Below are positions 1 through 5,701 of a stretch of DNA of 6,729 nucleotides, one piece after another (the stretch's first letter is position 1; each line of letters opens with the position of its first letter). Source of the stretch: Pseudomonadota bacterium (lineage in GTDB: Bacteria > Pseudomonadota > Alphaproteobacteria > Rhizobiales > Rhizobiaceae); the NCBI GenBank assembly GCA_023451915.1, contig JAEXXS010000012.1, positions 1 to 6,729 on the forward strand. Direction: 5' to 3'. The translations under genes and the position numbers were made by a program. The notes under the pieces are model-generated. The model saw nothing but the letters and a program-made list of their open reading frames with translations, searched no databases and was not told where the DNA came from.

Positions 1-1073
1 ATGTCCAGCCTCATGCCGCGCTCTGGAAACTCGTGCCGGTAACGCCGCCTGAGCCTAAGCCAATTCCTCACCCGAACGAAGACCTGACGGTGACCCCCGA
101 TCCGACGCCAACGCCTGTCGGCATTGACGTGACCAATACGGTTGATACGGTGGCCGCACTTGCGAACGACACCTTCTCCGTTATGGGGTCGCAAGGGGCG
201 ATTGTCGGTCGCTTGATGGGCGGCAGCAGCAGCGGTCAGGGCTTCAACGATTTCTCTGGCGCTGGCCTTGGAATGGCGAAGGCAGGCGAAAGCTGGTACG
301 GCATTTATTCCGATGTCGGTCGCGCGGGCGACAGCAAGGATGTGCTGGGCTGGATGACGCTGGGCCATGCCTTCACCGATAATCTCTCCGCCGGTGCAAC
401 CATCGCACACACGTTCTGGCAGGACATGCCGGACAATTACGATCACACCAACAACAATGTTGGCGGCGGCATCTACGCGCAGTGGAAAGACAGCACCCAG
501 AATGGAACCTGGTATATGCGTGGTTCTGCTGCGATCAATCGCTACGACGTGGAGCGGACGCGACAGGTTTTGGGCCATACGGAACCCGGCTCTGGCGACA
601 GCACCATCAATGGCTGGGGCGTTCAGTTGGAAGCAGGACAGTCCTTCGATCTCGGCAACAAGTCGTCCTTCGGCTATTACGGCGGCCTGAGCTATACCGA
701 TCTGAAGATGGACGGCTATACGGAAACCAATGCCTATTTCCCATTCACCTATTCGGATGTGAAATCGCAGCGCACGACGGCTTATTTCGGCCTCAACTAT
801 GGCATGGCGCTGACCGATAAGGTCAACTGGTCCGTGAATGCGGAAATCGAGCAGGATCTTTCGCACAAGGACCCGAGCGTGATCGCAAGCGCTGATTATA
901 TCGGCGCATTTGAGTTCGGCTCGGATACGGCGCATACCCGCGGCAGTCTGTCCACCACGGTTTCCTATGCGTTGAGTGATGCCGTCAGCATCGGTGTAAC
1001 GCCTTATGTCAACCGCACGCTGGATAAGGATACCGGTTTCGGGGCCATCATCGGCCTTTCCGGCAAGTTCTAG
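1..1073 (+). CDS. autotransporter, HAF-repeat type, 5'-truncated by window edge (linker and beta-barrel)
   Basis: C-terminal part of an outer-membrane autotransporter. The frame is open from base 3, and its first codons read VQPHAALWKL, matching HVALWKL at the end of the passenger in the downstream paralogue. The gene therefore starts outside the window, and the GTG at 33 is not the real start. Next come a Pro-rich linker (about 33-119; PEPKP, PDPTPTP), a predicted helix (GIDVTNTVDTVAALANDTF) expected to thread the barrel pore, and a barrel of about 300 residues ending SGKF; the terminal Phe is typical of proteins assembled by the BAM complex. In this family the barrel sits in the outer membrane and the passenger is displayed or released outside. 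The barrel matches that of the 1525-3825 gene closely, but has a Gly/Ser-rich segment of 21 residues (around 213-275) where the paralogue has seven residues. The function of the passenger cannot be judged. Its TAG stop begins a palindromic repeat. Confidence 0.88.
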   Translation, partial: VQPHAALWKLVPVTPPEPKPIPHPNEDLTVTPDPTPTPVGIDVTNTVDTVAALANDTFSVMGSQGAIVGRLMGGSSSGQGFNDFSGAGLGMAKAGESWYGIYSDVGRAGDSKDVLGWMTLGHAFTDNLSAGATIAHTFWQDMPDNYDHTNNNVGGGIYAQWKDSTQNGTWYMRGSAAINRYDVERTRQVLGHTEPGSGDSTINGWGVQLEAGQSFDLGNKSSFGYYGGLSYTDLKMDGYTETNAYFPFTYSDVKSQRTTAYFGLNYGMALTDKVNWSVNAEIEQDLSHKDPSVIASADYIGAFEFGSDTAHTRGSLSTTVSYALSDAVSIGVTPYVNRTLDKDTGFGAIIGLSGKF

Positions 1074-1220
1074 AGCTTTTCCAGCATAAGCGCGTAGCGT
1101 CTAGACAGGGTAATCAGTCCACAGGACTGATTACTGATCCCGCTTCTATGCGAAGGATAATGCTTAAAAACAAATAGATAGAGCGGTCTCACGATTCCAT
1201 TTTGAACGGAAGCGCTCTAG
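1071..1220. repeat. composite intergenic palindromic repeat (dispersed Brucella/Rhizobiales type, probable)
   Basis: A segment of about 150 bp bounded by inverted ends TAGAGC (1071-1076) and GCTCTA (1214-1219). It holds a perfect hairpin, TAATCAGTCC (1111-1120), loop ACA, GGACTGATTA (1124-1133), extendable by one G-C pair. A second inverted pair, TAGAGCG (1179-1185) and CGCTCTA (1213-1219), flanks a core (ACGATTCCATTTTGAACGGA) that I recognise from memory as common between genes in Brucella, Ochrobactrum and rhizobia. Brucella carries palindromic families called Bru-RS; I cannot say which family this belongs to. The palindromes are seen in the sequence; the dispersed nature is recalled, not tested. 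Confidence 0.6.
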
Positions 1221-1228
1221 GCAACAAG

Positions 1229-1263
1229 CTGCGGGGGAGGGGATAAACAACCCTCCCCCGCAG
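1229..1263. terminator. strong GC-rich hairpin, probable terminator of the first autotransporter gene
   Basis: CTGCGGGGGAGGG (1229-1241) is the exact reverse complement of CCCTCCCCCGCAG (1251-1263), giving a 13-bp stem with a 9-nt loop (GATAAACAA). Neither side has a T-run, so it is not a textbook intrinsic terminator; it may stop or pause RNA polymerase on both strands, or protect the 3' end of the upstream mRNA. It lies about 155 bases after the upstream stop. Confidence 0.6.
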
Positions 1264-1349
1264 TCGCATTGTCTTCCAGGTCTTGAGCCTAGCGACTATC
1301 AAGGATTGTTTGGGAAGGAGACCACCCCTCAATTGTAGCTATGATAGCT

Positions 1350-1524
1350 TGGCGTAAATAAGTATATCACGATAATAACCACTATATTTTACAATATATC
1401 GAAAATTAGAAATTATTATAATAAAGAATAAACGGGTAAAATACAAAATAAAACTTATCTTGCAGATTCATTCGGTCTACATATGATGGCAGAATAGTAT
1501 TAATATTATATATTAGGTAGATAT
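1350..1524 (+). promoter_or_regulatory. AT-rich upstream region of the second autotransporter gene
   Basis: Bases 1381-1524 contain 32 G/C in 144 (about 22% GC), far below the surrounding genes. The tract runs to the start codon and is full of T-A steps and short palindromes such as TAATATTA (1501-1508). Just upstream, AGCTATGATAGCT (1337-1349) is a perfect inverted repeat around a central G. Such AT islands in front of surface-protein genes are typical targets of H-NS-like silencers; in Brucella and rhizobia the Ros-family protein MucR plays that role. Binding here is inferred. Bases 1264-1336 show nothing I can assign. Confidence 0.5.
1460..1487 (+). promoter_or_regulatory. candidate sigma70 promoter for the second autotransporter gene
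   Basis: TTGCAG (1460-1465), 16-bp spacer, TATGAT (1482-1487). The -10 matches consensus at five of six bases; the -35 only at three. Transcription would begin near 1494, leaving a leader of about 30 nt. In such AT-rich DNA other -10-like hexamers are available, so this is only the best candidate. Confidence 0.35.
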
Positions 1525-3825
1525 ATGGCTACTACAACCAAAAAGATGGCTTTATTGCTTCTGGGCACATCCGCACTCATGGGGTGCGTAAACATGGCGA
1601 TGGCGGATGAGTGGACGCAAGGACCGTCGAGCTTTCTGAACGGTTTCGGCGACAACGAGAGTGGCGCGTATGCAGTTTCAGGCGACGGCAGGGTGATCGT
1701 CGGGACGGCCTGGGTCGAGCATACCAACTACTATGGCCACACCGACACCAACTCGCATGCGGTAAGATGGGCGGACGGTGGTGCGACTCTAGAGTCCGGT
1801 CTTCCGGGCACAGACGCGAGTAGTGCAGTTGCCGTTTCCGCGAACGGCAAGGTAATCATTGGGTGGTCGGCTGATAGTTATGAGGATCCAGACAAACAAG
1901 CTACCGTGTGGTTGAACGGTTCCTCAACGGGCGTTGGTCTCAATAGCTTTGTTTCAGATGAAGGCTTGACCGTTGGCACTTCCAAAGCGACGGCAGTTTC
2001 CGGTGACGGGAGTGTGATTGTTGGTCGTTCGCTGAGAGAGGACGGCATTTATCGTGCGGCAAAATGGCTGAATGTGACTGACGATCCAGATAATCCCAAC
2101 TTAGCGACGGATTTAAAGACCCTTGGCGGAAACAGCAGCGACGCAGTTGCAATTTCCAGGGATGGTAAGGTCATTGTGGGCTGGGCACAGGATGGTGCTG
2201 GAAAGCAGAATGCGACGTCATGGGTGGGCAGCGCCACGGCTCCGACACAACTCGGAGCACCTGCCGACGCGCTCAGTAGTCAGGCCATTGGCGTTTCTAA
2301 CGACGGGGCCGTGATTATTGGGAATGAGGCTCTCGATTCCAGCCATACACGCGGGCTTTCGTGGGTGAATGGCGCGAGCACGCCGACAGTGCTCAACCCC
2401 GTTGGGGATGGACGCTTCAGCAACGCAGTTGCAGTTTCTGGCGACGGCAAGGTGATTATTGGACAATCGGAGATTGTTGACGCTTGGAATAGTACTTCTG
2501 CAACATCCCACGCGGTATCCTGGGTAAACGGATCGTCTAATCCGACAGATCTCGGCACCCTGGGTGGGGGCATGAGTAATGTAATGGCAGTTTCCAACAA
2601 TGGCAAGGTCATCGTTGGATGGGCGGATTACACTGACGACAACCAACATGCGGCGGCATGGGTCGACGGATCGACGCAAGCGATGGATCTCGGCACGCTT
2701 GGCGGCGTCAGCAGTCGTGCCAATGCAGTTTCCGACGACGGCACAGTCATTGTCGGATATGCGGCGAAGGAGTATGAATTGGACCATGTGGCCCTTTGGA
2801 AGCTTATCCCGCCTGCGCCGAATCCCAAACCCGACCCGGACCCCGATCCCAAGCCCGATCCGGACCCGAACCACAATTCGAATCCAGATCCTACGCCGAC
2901 GCCTGTCCCCGTGGGTATTGATGTGACGAACACGGTGCAGACGGTGGCGGCGCTTGCCAATGACACGTTTTCCGTCATGGAATCTCAGCGCTCAACGCTG
3001 GGCCGTCTGCAAACGTCCTGCGATGTCTCGAAGGCGGGCGAAAGCTGCTATTCGATCTCGACCGATATCGGCAAGTCTGGCAACACCAAGGATATGCTCG
3101 GCTGGATGACGCTTGGTCATGCCTTTACCGATAATTTCTCGGCAGGTGTTTCTATTGCGCATTCGCTGTGGCGCGATCTTCCAGGTGATTTCGATCACGA
3201 TAATAACAATATCGGCGGCGGTCTTTATGCGCGCTGGAGAGACCAGACAGCCAATGGCAGCTGGTATGTGCAGGGCTCTGTTGCGGCCAATCGTTATGAC
3301 GTCAAGCGGACGCGACGGGTTCTGGGCTATACCGAACCGGGCACGGGCGATAGCACCATTAATGGCTGGGGCGTGCAGCTGGAGGCGGGGCAATCCTTCG
3401 ATCTCGCCAACAAAGCAACCGTGGGCTACTACGGCGGCCTTCGTTACGACGATCTGAAGATGGACGGCTATACCGAGACCAACGCCTATTTCCCGTTCAC
3501 CTATTCGGATGTGAAATCGCAGCGTACGACGGCTTATCTCGGCGCCAATTACGGTATGGCCTTGACCGATAAGGTCAAGTGGTCCGTGAATGCCGAAATT
3601 GAGCAGGATCTTTCGCACAAAGATCCGAGCGTCATCGCCAGCGCTGACTATATCGGCTCGTTGCGGTTCGACTCTGATGCAGCGCATACGCGCGGCAGTC
3701 TGTCCACCACGGTTTCTTACGCATTCAGCGATGCCGTCAGCATTGGTGTGACGCCTTATGTGAACCGTACGGTCAACAAGGATACGGCTTTCGGGGCGAT
3801 CATCGGTCTATCCGGCAAATTTTAA
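1525..3825 (+). CDS. autotransporter with eight HAF-type passenger repeats and C-terminal beta-barrel
   Basis: A 766-aa type Va autotransporter: Sec export, insertion of the C-terminal barrel in the outer membrane, and presentation of the passenger on the cell surface. Residues 1-27 are a signal peptide (K6 K7, hydrophobic 8-19), with a signal peptidase I site after A-M-A (27) and a lipobox-like L-M-G-C ending at Cys21. Residues 46-413 hold eight repeats with core AVSxDGxVIVG, each followed by a HAxxW-like element and mostly by LGTLGG-like turns; this is the HAF extracellular repeat pattern. A Pro/Asp linker (429-463) leads to a pore helix (about 467-495) and a barrel ending in Phe766. Cys499 and Cys508 near the barrel start could pair; the upstream paralogue has neither. 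I see no protease triad or other catalytic motif. The ATG has a modest AGGT Shine-Dalgarno (1515-1518) six bases upstream. The unit ends at the hairpin at 3930-3957. The domain call is firm; adhesion or another surface role is only an inference. Confidence 0.92.
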   Translation: MATTTKKMALLLLGTSALMGCVNMAMADEWTQGPSSFLNGFGDNESGAYAVSGDGRVIVGTAWVEHTNYYGHTDTNSHAVRWADGGATLESGLPGTDASSAVAVSANGKVIIGWSADSYEDPDKQATVWLNGSSTGVGLNSFVSDEGLTVGTSKATAVSGDGSVIVGRSLREDGIYRAAKWLNVTDDPDNPNLATDLKTLGGNSSDAVAISRDGKVIVGWAQDGAGKQNATSWVGSATAPTQLGAPADALSSQAIGVSNDGAVIIGNEALDSSHTRGLSWVNGASTPTVLNPVGDGRFSNAVAVSGDGKVIIGQSEIVDAWNSTSATSHAVSWVNGSSNPTDLGTLGGGMSNVMAVSNNGKVIVGWADYTDDNQHAAAWVDGSTQAMDLGTLGGVSSRANAVSDDGTVIVGYAAKEYELDHVALWKLIPPAPNPKPDPDPDPKPDPDPNHNSNPDPTPTPVPVGIDVTNTVQTVAALANDTFSVMESQRSTLGRLQTSCDVSKAGESCYSISTDIGKSGNTKDMLGWMTLGHAFTDNFSAGVSIAHSLWRDLPGDFDHDNNNIGGGLYARWRDQTANGSWYVQGSVAANRYDVKRTRRVLGYTEPGTGDSTINGWGVQLEAGQSFDLANKATVGYYGGLRYDDLKMDGYTETNAYFPFTYSDVKSQRTTAYLGANYGMALTDKVKWSVNAEIEQDLSHKDPSVIASADYIGSLRFDSDAAHTRGSLSTTVSYAFSDAVSIGVTPYVNRTVNKDTAFGAIIGLSGKF
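1660..2763 (+). repeat. eight degenerate coding repeats (HAF-type) in the passenger
   Basis: The core VSxDG/VSxNG starts at residues 51, 104, 158, 211, 257, 304, 356 and 402, so spacings are 53, 54, 53, 46, 47, 52 and 46. Each core continues with V-I-(V/I)-G and, about 15-20 residues on, an aromatic element of the form HAVSW or NATSW. The DNA copies share a GCAGTTTCnGnCGACGG-like core but have diverged, so the array is old rather than freshly expanded. Eight units of about 50 residues would suit a closed beta-propeller-like fold; this is inferred from periodicity alone. Confidence 0.85.
2824..2871 (+). repeat. 24-bp tandem duplication in the linker (PKPDPDP repeat)
   Basis: Codons 2824-2847 and 2848-2871 encode PKPDPDPD and PKPDPDPN, two adjacent 8-residue units that differ mainly at third codon positions. 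The upstream paralogue's linker has no such duplication. The DNA is a run of CCN GAN codons prone to slippage, so linker length may vary between strains without breaking the frame, because the unit is a multiple of three. Confidence 0.6.
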
Positions 3826-3869
3826 GCTTTGCCGGATAGCGGACGGTTCCGCAGGGAATGAAACGTCAG

Positions 3870-3888
3870 AGCCGATGACAGATCGGCT
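3870..3888 (+). other. small hairpin downstream of the second autotransporter gene
   Basis: AGCCGAT (3870-3876) and ATCGGCT (3882-3888) form a perfect 7-bp stem with a 5-nt loop, 45 bases after the stop codon. No T-run follows. It may assist 3' end formation together with the stronger hairpin at 3930-3957, or may be incidental. Confidence 0.3.
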
Positions 3889-3929
3889 TCGTCGAGCCGT
3901 TGAGCGAAACTGTCATTATGAAACCAGCC

Positions 3930-3960
3930 AGGCGGGAGAGGGCGACCTTTCCCGCCTTTG
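3930..3960 (+). terminator. intrinsic-type terminator of the second autotransporter gene
   Basis: AGGCGGGAGAGG (3930-3941) pairs with CCTTTCCCGCCT (3946-3957), giving a 12-bp stem with one G-U pair, closed by a GCGA (GNRA-type) tetraloop. A short T-run follows (TTGTCATT). It lies 105 bases after the stop at 3825 and separates this gene from the ATP synthase operon. Confidence 0.75.
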
Positions 3961-4199
3961 TCATTCGAAGGGGCCAATTTCAGCCGCTTTGCACGCCGCT
4001 ATGGATCGCCCGACTTCGGCGCTTTGCCGGAACCTTTTGCGGCCAGGAGCGCGAGCGGGGCTTGGCTGTCGCGAAATGCGCTCATTGGCCCGATGCCCAT
4101 TGCGATCTGCTGGGGATAGCGGCAACGAAAAAGTGAAGGATTCGCGCCACATTCTTCGTCTTTGGGCGGAAAATGAGTCGCACTATTAGCTATCCAATT
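3961..4199. other. gene-free spacer before the ATP synthase promoter
   Basis: I see no convincing gene, RNA gene or repeat here. Short frames on both strands run across the terminator or the operon promoter, have no clear Shine-Dalgarno, and encode nothing recognisable. GC content looks like that of the coding neighbours rather than the AT-rich autotransporter upstream region, so a decayed gene cannot be excluded. Confidence 0.5.
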
Positions 4200-4219
4200 G
4201 TTTTTTATGGATAAAAAAC
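4200..4219. promoter_or_regulatory. A/T-tract palindrome upstream of the atp promoter
   Basis: GTTTTTTAT (4200-4208) and ATAAAAAAC (4211-4219) are perfect inverted repeats around GG. The element ends 25 bases before the -35 box. Paired T6 and A6 tracts at this distance could act as an UP-like element, bend the DNA or bind a regulator. No factor can be named from sequence. Confidence 0.35.
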
Positions 4220-4244
4220 CTTCTGGAGTGGCGCCTTCACCGCC

Positions 4245-4273
4245 TTGACTAGCGGGCGGCGTGTCAATATGTT
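4245..4273 (+). promoter_or_regulatory. sigma70-type promoter of the F0 ATP synthase operon
   Basis: TTGACT (4245-4250), exact 17-bp spacer, TATGTT (4268-4273). The -35 matches five of six consensus bases, preceded by C as in the alphaproteobacterial CTTGAC form; the -10 matches four. Transcription would start near 4280, with a leader of about 50 nt to atpI. The palindrome TTGCGCGCAA (4272-4281) overlaps the -10 end and the expected start, so it could be an operator. Confidence 0.65.
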
Positions 4274-4330
4274 GCGCGCAACTTGGAAATGGGGTTGTGA
4301 ACCTGCCTTTCTTGAAAAAAGGAGCTGCCA

Positions 4331-4729
4331 ATGGCACGGGGAATTGAGCCCGAAAAGCCATCCGGTGCTGTCAAGGATGGGCAAGGGAAACCTGCTTCCG
4401 GGGAGCTGGATCAGCGTTTGAACCGTCTTGAGGCCGAATTGGTCAAGAAGGGCATGTTCAAAAAGCCAGCTTCCGAGGATGAGCGGTCGGAGACGGCGAG
4501 TTCGGTCGCACAGGCCATGAAGCTTTCCAGCGAGTTTATCGCGGGAATCGTGGTGGGTGCGGTCATCGGCTGGTTTATCGATCGTGTCGCCGGCACGTCG
4601 CCTTGGGGATTGATCGTATTTCTCCTACTGGGCTTCGCAGCGGGTGTCCTCAATGTGCTTCGTTCCGTAGGTTATGTCGCCGATCAAGGCGGCATTAAGA
4701 CTAGCGCGGAAAAGAGTGACAGGAAATAA
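4331..4729 (+). CDS. atpI: ATP synthase protein I (AtpI), F0 assembly-associated membrane protein
   Basis: A 132-aa inner-membrane protein, first gene of the F0 operon. In other bacteria AtpI is not part of the finished enzyme; it helps c-ring assembly or stability and has been linked to Mg2+ handling. Residues 24-40 (GELDQRLNRLEAELVKK) form a charged cytoplasmic helix common in rhizobial AtpI. Two membrane segments follow at about 68-86 (FIAGIVVGAVIGWFIDRVAG) and 92-111 (WGLIVFLLLGFAAGVLNVL), with the small-residue GxxxG-like packing of the family. The C-terminus is short and charged. The ATG has AGGAG at 4320-4324, six bases upstream. A hairpin (4733-4762) starts three bases after the stop, and atpB follows after 154 bases, a wide gap for an operon. 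The assignment rests on position and membrane pattern, since AtpI sequences are poorly conserved. Confidence 0.88.
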   Translation: MARGIEPEKPSGAVKDGQGKPASGELDQRLNRLEAELVKKGMFKKPASEDERSETASSVAQAMKLSSEFIAGIVVGAVIGWFIDRVAGTSPWGLIVFLLLGFAAGVLNVLRSVGYVADQGGIKTSAEKSDRK

Positions 4730-4732
4730 GCC

Positions 4733-4762
4733 TTGACGGACTTTACGGTAAAGTTCGTTCAA
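4733..4762 (+). other. hairpin immediately after atpI
   Basis: TTGACGGACTTTAC (4733-4746) pairs with GTAAAGTTCGTTCAA (4748-4762), allowing one G-U pair and one bulged U; about 12 bp form around a CGG loop. No T-run follows, so it is better seen as an RNA processing or stability element or partial attenuator than a full terminator. As DNA it is a nearly perfect palindrome and could also bind a protein. The TTGACG at 4733-4738 looks like a -35 box, but 17 bases on there is only CGTTCA. Confidence 0.5.
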
Positions 4763-4810
4763 GTGTAAGTGATAGGCGGGCTGGATGCATATCGGGCCCC
4801 GAGACTGAAA

Positions 4811-4870
4811 CGCCTTAAGGCTGGCCAAAACGCTTTAGGGCAGGCCAAATCGCCTTCGGGCAGGGAAGAC
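4811..4870 (+). repeat. three tandem 20-bp repeats in the atpI-atpB spacer
   Basis: Units 4811-4830, 4831-4850 and 4851-4870 are head to tail with exact 20-bp period. Units 1 and 2 agree at 16 of 20 bases, units 2 and 3 at 14. Each begins CGCYTT and contains GGC(T/A)GG. Each can form a 3-bp stem with a tetraloop in RNA: GCC-UUAA-GGC, GCU-UUAG-GGC and GCC-UUCG-GGC, the last a very stable cUUCGg loop. The array ends four bases before the atpB Shine-Dalgarno (GAGG, 4875-4878). The unit is not a multiple of three and lies outside any credible frame. Confidence 0.75.
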
Positions 4871-4883
4871 AGACGAGGTTAAG

Positions 4884-5633
4884 GTGGCGAACGATCCGAT
4901 CCATCAGTTCCAGATTTCTCGGTGGATTCCCATCGATGTAGGCGGCGTTGACCTGTCGTTCACGAATGTTTCGGCTTTCATGGTCGCAACCGTCGTGGTC
5001 GCTTCGGGCTTCCTTTATCTGACGTCTTCGGGCCGCGGTCTTATCCCGACCCGTCTGCAGTCGGTTTCGGAAATGGCCTATGAATTCGTGGCGACAAGCC
5101 TTCGGGATTCGGCCGGGTCGAAGGGCATGAAGTTCTTCCCCTTCGTTTTCTCGCTGTTCATGTTCGTGCTCGTCGCGAACTTCATCGGTCTCTTCCCGTA
5201 TTTCTACACTGTAACCAGCCAGATCATCGTGACGTTCGCTCTCGCGTGCCTGGTCATCGGTACGGTCATCGTCTACGGTTTCTTCAAACACGGTTTCGGC
5301 TTCCTCAAGCTGTTCGTGCCGAGCGGCGTTCCGGGCATCATCGTGCCGTTGGTTGTCGCCATTGAAATCATCTCGTTCCTGTCGCGTCCGATCAGCCTCT
5401 CGGTTCGTCTTTTTGCGAACATGCTCGCAGGCCACATCACGCTCAAGGTTTTCGCCGGCTTCGTTGTTTCGCTGGCTGCCCTTGGTCCGATCGGTGTTGG
5501 CGGCGCGGTTCTGCCGCTCATCATGACGGTTGCGATCACCGCACTCGAATTCCTCGTAGCCTTCCTCCAGGCCTACGTGTTTACCGTTCTCACCTGCATG
5601 TACATCAACGACGCAGTACATCCGGGACACTGA
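4884..5633 (+). CDS. atpB: F0F1 ATP synthase subunit a
   Basis: Subunit a (249 aa), an inner-membrane stator protein with the two half-channels that carry protons to and from the c-ring. The essential arginine is Arg175 in [14 protein letters not shown] (171-184), equivalent to E. coli Arg210. His184 stands where E. coli has Glu219, and Glu222 ([14 protein letters not shown]) where it has His245, the known paired swap; Gln229 matches E. coli Gln252. About five to six hydrophobic segments are visible (31-47, 86-104, 110-133, 151-170, 186-200, 205-240). Length is normal for alphaproteobacteria, and the sequence agrees with the Brucella subunit a as I remember it. The start is GTG with GAGG (4875-4878) five bases upstream; [10 protein letters not shown] is the usual N-terminus. 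It lies downstream of the 20-bp repeat array and 68 bases before atpE. A 289-codon antisense frame across it is a shadow of its codon bias. Confidence 0.97.
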   Translation: MANDPIHQFQISRWIPIDVGGVDLSFTNVSAFMVATVVVASGFLYLTSSGRGLIPTRLQSVSEMAYEFVATSLRDSAGSKGMKFFPFVFSLFMFVLVANFIGLFPYFYTVTSQIIVTFALACLVIGTVIVYGFFKHGFGFLKLFVPSGVPGIIVPLVVAIEIISFLSRPISLSVRLFANMLAGHITLKVFAGFVVSLAALGPIGVGGAVLPLIMTVAITALEFLVAFLQAYVFTVLTCMYINDAVHPGH

Positions 5634-5642
5634 GTTCAAACC

Positions 5643-5656
5643 GGCGGGCGACCGCC
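5643..5656 (+). other. GCGA-loop hairpin in the atpB-atpE spacer
   Basis: GGCGG (5643-5647), loop GCGA, CCGCC (5652-5656): a compact 5-bp GC stem with a GNRA-type tetraloop, nine bases after the atpB stop and 33 bases before the atpE Shine-Dalgarno. Subunit c is needed in many copies per complex, and 5' stabilising or processing hairpins before atpE are known in other bacteria. A role here is inferred. Confidence 0.45.
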
Positions 5657-5701
5657 AGAACTGAAATCCGCGCTTATATTTCAATCCAGAAGGAGCTTAA
5701 C

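Noticed and set aside
33..35. GTG at 33 as start of the first gene
   Set aside because: The frame is open to the window edge and the upstream codons match the end of the paralogue's passenger, so the gene starts outside the window.
1071..1263. Palindromes here as a CRISPR array or integron site
   Set aside because: There are no regularly spaced identical repeats with unique spacers and no associated genes; the pattern fits a dispersed palindromic element plus a terminator.
2218..2874. Antisense open frame of 218 codons across the HAF repeats
   Set aside because: It is a mirror of the repeated coding sequence on the + strand; no Shine-Dalgarno and no recognisable protein.
2992..3687. Antisense open frame of 231 codons across the second barrel
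   Set aside because: Shadow of the strongly conserved barrel coding frame.
3875..4189. + strand frame of 104 codons in the spacer before atpI
   Set aside because: It runs straight through the terminator hairpin at 3930-3957, lacks a ribosome binding site and has an atypical composition.
3999..4361. - strand frame of 120 codons in the spacer before atpI
   Set aside because: It begins inside atpI and runs back through the atpI ribosome binding site and operon promoter; I recognise nothing in it. A decayed gene end near 4000-4090 cannot be fully excluded.
4811..4870. The 20-bp triple repeat as a CRISPR or plasmid iteron array
   Set aside because: Units are directly adjacent with no spacers, no replication gene is nearby, and the site is in the leader of a chromosomal housekeeping gene.
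4815..5684. Antisense open frame of 289 codons across atpB
   Set aside because: It lies wholly opposite a certain gene, gives a very charged, low-complexity product (D/E/R/H-rich) with no family resemblance, and is explained by codon bias in atpB.
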